From positions 1 to 24,669 of the forward strand of contig CAZIQG010000006.1 of NCBI GenBank assembly GCA_964541725.1: a stretch of 24,669 nucleotides of DNA. Direction: 5' to 3'. The position numbers were made by a program, and so were the translations under genes. The stretch comes from JAGOUY01 sp964541725 (GTDB lineage Bacteria; Patescibacteriota; Patescibacteriia; 2-12-FULL-60-25). The notes beneath the pieces were generated by a model. It was not told the origin of the DNA. It ran no database searches and saw nothing but the letters and a program-made list of their open reading frames with translations. Shown piece after piece: positions 22,240-24,669 of this stretch. The stretch's first letter is position 1. Every line of letters begins with the position of its first letter.

Positions 22240-22672
22240 CAAACGTCGCTAAGATGAGAAGATGAACGGGTAGGCCCGAAGGCCATCCGGTCAAAGAGCG
22301 CTTCCTTCTAGGGAGGCAGACGTATCCGCCGGCTCGAAGGTCGCACTCACTCCCGCACGGCCCGTATTCGGGGTGCAGAAGGATTCTCCTCGTCTCAACG
22401 TCGTTTTAAAATGAAAGCGTTTTCCTAATGCCTCATTCCTGAGGCCTGATGCCTATTCTTTCCACTGTGTTGATGACGGGGCGGGAAGCACATCGCCGTA
22501 ACGATGCTATTCCCATAGGCTTGTTTAGGAGAGGTTCCAGTCGAAACCGGATCCAGACCTATTCAAGGGTGGCTGTCGAAAGGGCCTCTGTGGAGGCTCT
22601 CAACAGGTCCGCCAGCAACACATTGGAAAGGATCGGGGCCAGCTGAGCTGGTCAGGCACCGTTACAGGTTGA
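22205..22672 (-). ncRNA. Candidate structured non-coding RNA (~450 nt), family not recognised
   Basis: A near-consensus promoter and an intrinsic terminator bound a minus-strand transcript without a credible ORF. Domain 1 is closed by a 14-position helix (22617-22630 with 22458-22471, one mismatch). It holds three arms: 22573-22606, 22532-22560 and 22483-22514; the last is GGGAATAGCATCG paired over 13 positions with two mismatches. A GCCTCA-GGAA-TGAGGC hairpin (22430-22445) links to domain 2. Domain 2 is closed by 22384-22400 with 22244-22260. It contains CCTTCT/AGAAGG, a GCAC-CCCG hairpin (22355-22376), a UACG-loop hairpin (22315-22330) and GGCC-UUCG-GGCC (22273-22284). GGAA and C(UUCG)G loops appear only when the minus strand is read. 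I see no tmRNA, RNase P, SRP or 6S signature. Confidence 0.72.
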
Positions 22673-22678
22673 AGAAGT

Positions 22679-22707
22679 ACTATACGCCTTTTTCAGGAGT
22701 TTGTCAA
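22679..22707 (-). promoter_or_regulatory. Strong promoter of the ncRNA
   Basis: On the minus strand TTGACA (22707-22702) and TATAGT (22684-22679) are separated by 17 bases. The predicted start is near 22672. Its -35 lies only 19 bases from that of the divergent rpoB promoter. Confidence 0.88.
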
Positions 22708-22726
22708 GAGGGGAGGATCGTCGCTC

Positions 22727-22755
22727 TTGACGATATCTAAGGATAGGGGTAGAAT
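22727..22755 (+). promoter_or_regulatory. Promoter of rpoB
   Basis: TTGACG (22727-22732) and TAGAAT (22750-22755) are separated by 17 bases. The predicted start near 22762 gives rpoB a leader of about 220 nt. Confidence 0.8.
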
Positions 22756-22810
22756 CCCGTTATTCAAGCGAAATTTGCATGTTTACGCCTACCATGCTAA
22801 CCGCCTAAAA

Positions 22811-22897
22811 ACCTCTCAGCAAAGCCATTTTTGTCGAGAGGTGTTTTGGTGTCATTGCTTGAACCTTTCCAAGCTTACCCTTTTTTCGGGTGTTTTT
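22811..22897 (+). promoter_or_regulatory. Hairpins in the rpoB leader, possible attenuator
   Basis: ACCTCTC (22811-22817) pairs with GAGAGGT (22836-22842), followed by GTTTT. Downstream ACCC (22877-22880) pairs with GGGT (22888-22891), followed by GTTTTT. Both look like weak terminators inside the leader. An alternative is simple RNA stability elements. Confidence 0.4.
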
Positions 22898-22982
22898 ACG
22901 TCAAACACGGTCTTCCCCCGGCTGGTCTCTCTCACCTACGACCGTCTTTACGCCCAAACCCCACGTGCCCCCCAAGAACACC

Positions 22983-24669
22983 ATGCCTACAATGATGTTC
23001 CGCCGCCACGCTCCTACGAATGATGAGCGTCGCTATTTTACCGCCGCCCGTGATGCCATGGCGCTGCCTGACCTCATCGAGGTTCAGAAAGCCTCCTACC
23101 GTTGGTTTTTAGAAGAGGGGATTCGCGAGCTCATGAAAGAGATCTCGCCGATCAAAGATTTTATCGGCCGTGACCTCGAGCTCTTTTTCGTTGATTATTA
23201 CATCGACGAACCAAAGTTTGATGAAAAGACGTCCAAAGAAAAGAACGTCAACTTTGAAGCGCCCTTGCGTGTCAAAACGCGTCTCGTCAACAAACGTACC
23301 GGTATCGACCGCGAACAAGAAGTCTATCTTGGAGACATCCCGGTCATGACCGAACGCGGGACGTTTATCGTAAACGGCATCGAACGTGTCGCTGTCTCCC
23401 AGCTCGTCCGTTCCGCCGGTGCCTTCTTTACCGCTGAATTTATGCACGGCCGCCGCTACTACGGCGCCAAAATCATCCCAAACCGTGGTGCCTGGCTCGA
23501 ATTCGAAACCGACGCCAACAACGTGCTCTGGGTAAAGATCGATCGCAAACGCAAAGTGGCTGCGACGTCTTTGTTGCGCGCCTTTGGGATTGGCAACGAC
23601 GAAGATATTTCAAAGCTCTTCACCGATGTCGATGTTCACCCATTGAATCACTACATCGAAGCAACGCTCGCCAAGGATGCAGCCAAGAGCGAAGAAGATG
23701 GCTACATCGAAGTCTATCGCCGCATTCGTCCAGGAGACCTTGCGACGGCTGATAACGCGCGTTCTTTGATTCACGCCATGTTCTTCAATTTCGATCGCTA
23801 CGACCTTGGTGTTGTCGGTCGCTACAAATTCAATCAACGCTTTGGCTTGTCCGCCGCGCGTGAAGAAATTGGCAAAGAAGAGAACCGCATTTTGACGAAA
23901 GAAGACCTCATCAACATCATCCGTGAATTGATTCGTTTGAACATCTCCCAGGAAGAACCAGATGACGTCGACCACTTAGGCAATCGTCGCGTGCGCGCCG
24001 TCGGTGAACTCGTGCAAAGCCGTTTTCGTATCGGTCTCGCACGTATGCAGCGTATCGTGAAAGACCGTATGTCGACCCTCGACATCATGGCCATCACGCC
24101 CGCCAAGCTCATCAACGCTCGTCCCGTCATCGGAGCTGTACGCGAATTCTTCATGAGCTCGCAGTTGTCGCAGTTCATGGACCAAACCAACCCATTATCC
24201 GAACTCGAACACAAGCGTCGCTTGTCTGCCATGGGTCCTGGAGGTCTTACCCGTGAACGTGCTGGCTTCGACGTGCGTGACTTGCATCGCACCCACTACG
24301 GCCGCATCTGTCCGATTGCTTCTCCAGAAGGTCCAAATATCGGTCTTGTGGGGCACATGGCGTGCTATGCGCGTATCAACGAGTACGGGTTTATTGAAAC
24401 CCCATACCGGAAGGTAAAAAGCTGGGCCAAAAATGATGGCAAAGACGCCGTGGGCGAAACCTTGCGCGTCGATGTCCGCGACGGCGAAGGCAAAGTGGTC
24501 GGCGAAGCTGGGAAAGAAGTGGATGCAAAACTTGCCGAGAAGCTCAAAAAAGTTTCCATTCCAGAACTCCCAATTACTCCATACGTCACAAGCGAAATCG
24601 TCTACTTAAACGCCTTCGCCGAAGAACGTGGCACGACGGCTCCCGCCACGACCGCCCTCGACCGCCAAG
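22983..24669 (+). CDS. rpoB: RNA polymerase beta subunit, N-terminal half (partial)
   Basis: The frame from ATG 22983 (MPTMMFRRHAPTNDERRYFT...) runs open off the window for 562 codons. It is RpoB: the N-terminal ALPDLIEVQKASYRWFLEEGIREL, IPVMTERGTFIVNGIERVAVSQLVRSAG, the rifampicin-pocket region SSQLSQFMDQTNPLSELEHKRRLSAMGPGG (near 24155-24242) and THYGRICPIASPEGPNIGLVGHMA. At the classic rifampicin-contact positions the Asp, His and Ser of the sensitive type are kept. The usual upstream rplJ-rplL genes are absent; rpoB has its own promoter and leader. There is no SD sequence. rpoC is expected downstream, outside the window. Confidence 0.97.
   Translation, partial: MPTMMFRRHAPTNDERRYFTAARDAMALPDLIEVQKASYRWFLEEGIRELMKEISPIKDFIGRDLELFFVDYYIDEPKFDEKTSKEKNVNFEAPLRVKTRLVNKRTGIDREQEVYLGDIPVMTERGTFIVNGIERVAVSQLVRSAGAFFTAEFMHGRRYYGAKIIPNRGAWLEFETDANNVLWVKIDRKRKVAATSLLRAFGIGNDEDISKLFTDVDVHPLNHYIEATLAKDAAKSEEDGYIEVYRRIRPGDLATADNARSLIHAMFFNFDRYDLGVVGRYKFNQRFGLSAAREEIGKEENRILTKEDLINIIRELIRLNISQEEPDDVDHLGNRRVRAVGELVQSRFRIGLARMQRIVKDRMSTLDIMAITPAKLINARPVIGAVREFFMSSQLSQFMDQTNPLSELEHKRRLSAMGPGGLTRERAGFDVRDLHRTHYGRICPIASPEGPNIGLVGHMACYARINEYGFIETPYRKVKSWAKNDGKDAVGETLRVDVRDGEGKVVGEAGKEVDAKLAEKLKKVSIPELPITPYVTSEIVYLNAFAEERGTTAPATTALDRQ

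Noticed and set aside
22449..22646. 65-aa open frame on the plus strand upstream of rpoB
   Set aside because: No SD sequence or promoter, and it runs antisense through the paired arms of the candidate ncRNA.
22205..22672. tmRNA, RNase P RNA, SRP RNA or a tRNA in the rpoB upstream region
   Set aside because: No CCA-ended acceptor, no GGTTCGA T-arm, no tag ORF, no GAGGAAAGTCC-type RNase P core and no SRP GGAAGNA-type loop could be found by eye. A covariance search could still overturn this.
22727..23023. 98-aa open frame over the rpoB leader
   Set aside because: It begins within the rpoB promoter, ends inside rpoB in another frame and has no SD sequence.

Overview
The window looks like chromosomal DNA of a small-genome bacterium, most likely Candidate Phyla Radiation / Patescibacteria. 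This is an inference from short, loosely packed core genes, a minimal ComEC, an rpoB with its own promoter and no rplJL beside it, and core genes that mostly lack a Shine-Dalgarno (SD) sequence. TGA is used as a stop codon (for example by the 48-aa gene and the antitoxin), so the UGA-glycine code of some CPR groups does not apply.

Layout. 1-2933: repeat-rich DNA, yidD, a 48-aa ORF, then on the minus strand a DUF167 protein and endonuclease IV (nfo), then an orphan plus-strand gene. 2934-6734: trigger factor (minus), divergent ychF, comEC. 6735-8026: a structured leader and an Asp/Ala/Pro-rich lipoprotein. 8186-12658: recA, ftsK and a RodZ-like gene, with two large nested inverted repeats around them. 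12819-14165: folB, a DksA-type zinc protein and lspA on the minus strand. 14312-15018: a minus-strand transcription unit with a strong promoter, a terminator and an apparently frameshifted small gene. 15111-20004: two unknown proteins, a LysM/M23 peptidase and comM, all minus. 20085-20603: a toxin-antitoxin pair whose PIN toxin is split by an A7 run. 20728-21973: two GC-rich minus-strand orphan genes. 22205-22707: a probable structured non-coding RNA of about 450 nt, transcribed divergently from rpoB. 22983-end: the first half of rpoB.

Functional themes. Envelope functions are YidD, FtsK, the RodZ-like protein, the LysM/M23 peptidase and LspA, which would mature the lipoprotein encoded here. 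DNA uptake and repair are ComEC, ComM, RecA and endonuclease IV. Folding, translation and transcription are trigger factor, YchF, the DksA-like protein and RpoB.

The most unusual content is RNA-level. The minus-strand RNA beside rpoB has a TTGACA-17-TATAGT promoter, two multibranched domains, UUCG and GGAA tetraloops and an intrinsic terminator, and I could not assign it to a known family by eye. The lipoprotein gene has a long hairpin-rich leader. Several orphan genes differ from the core genes in having SD sites and structured 5' regions. Two small genes are split by single-base frame changes.
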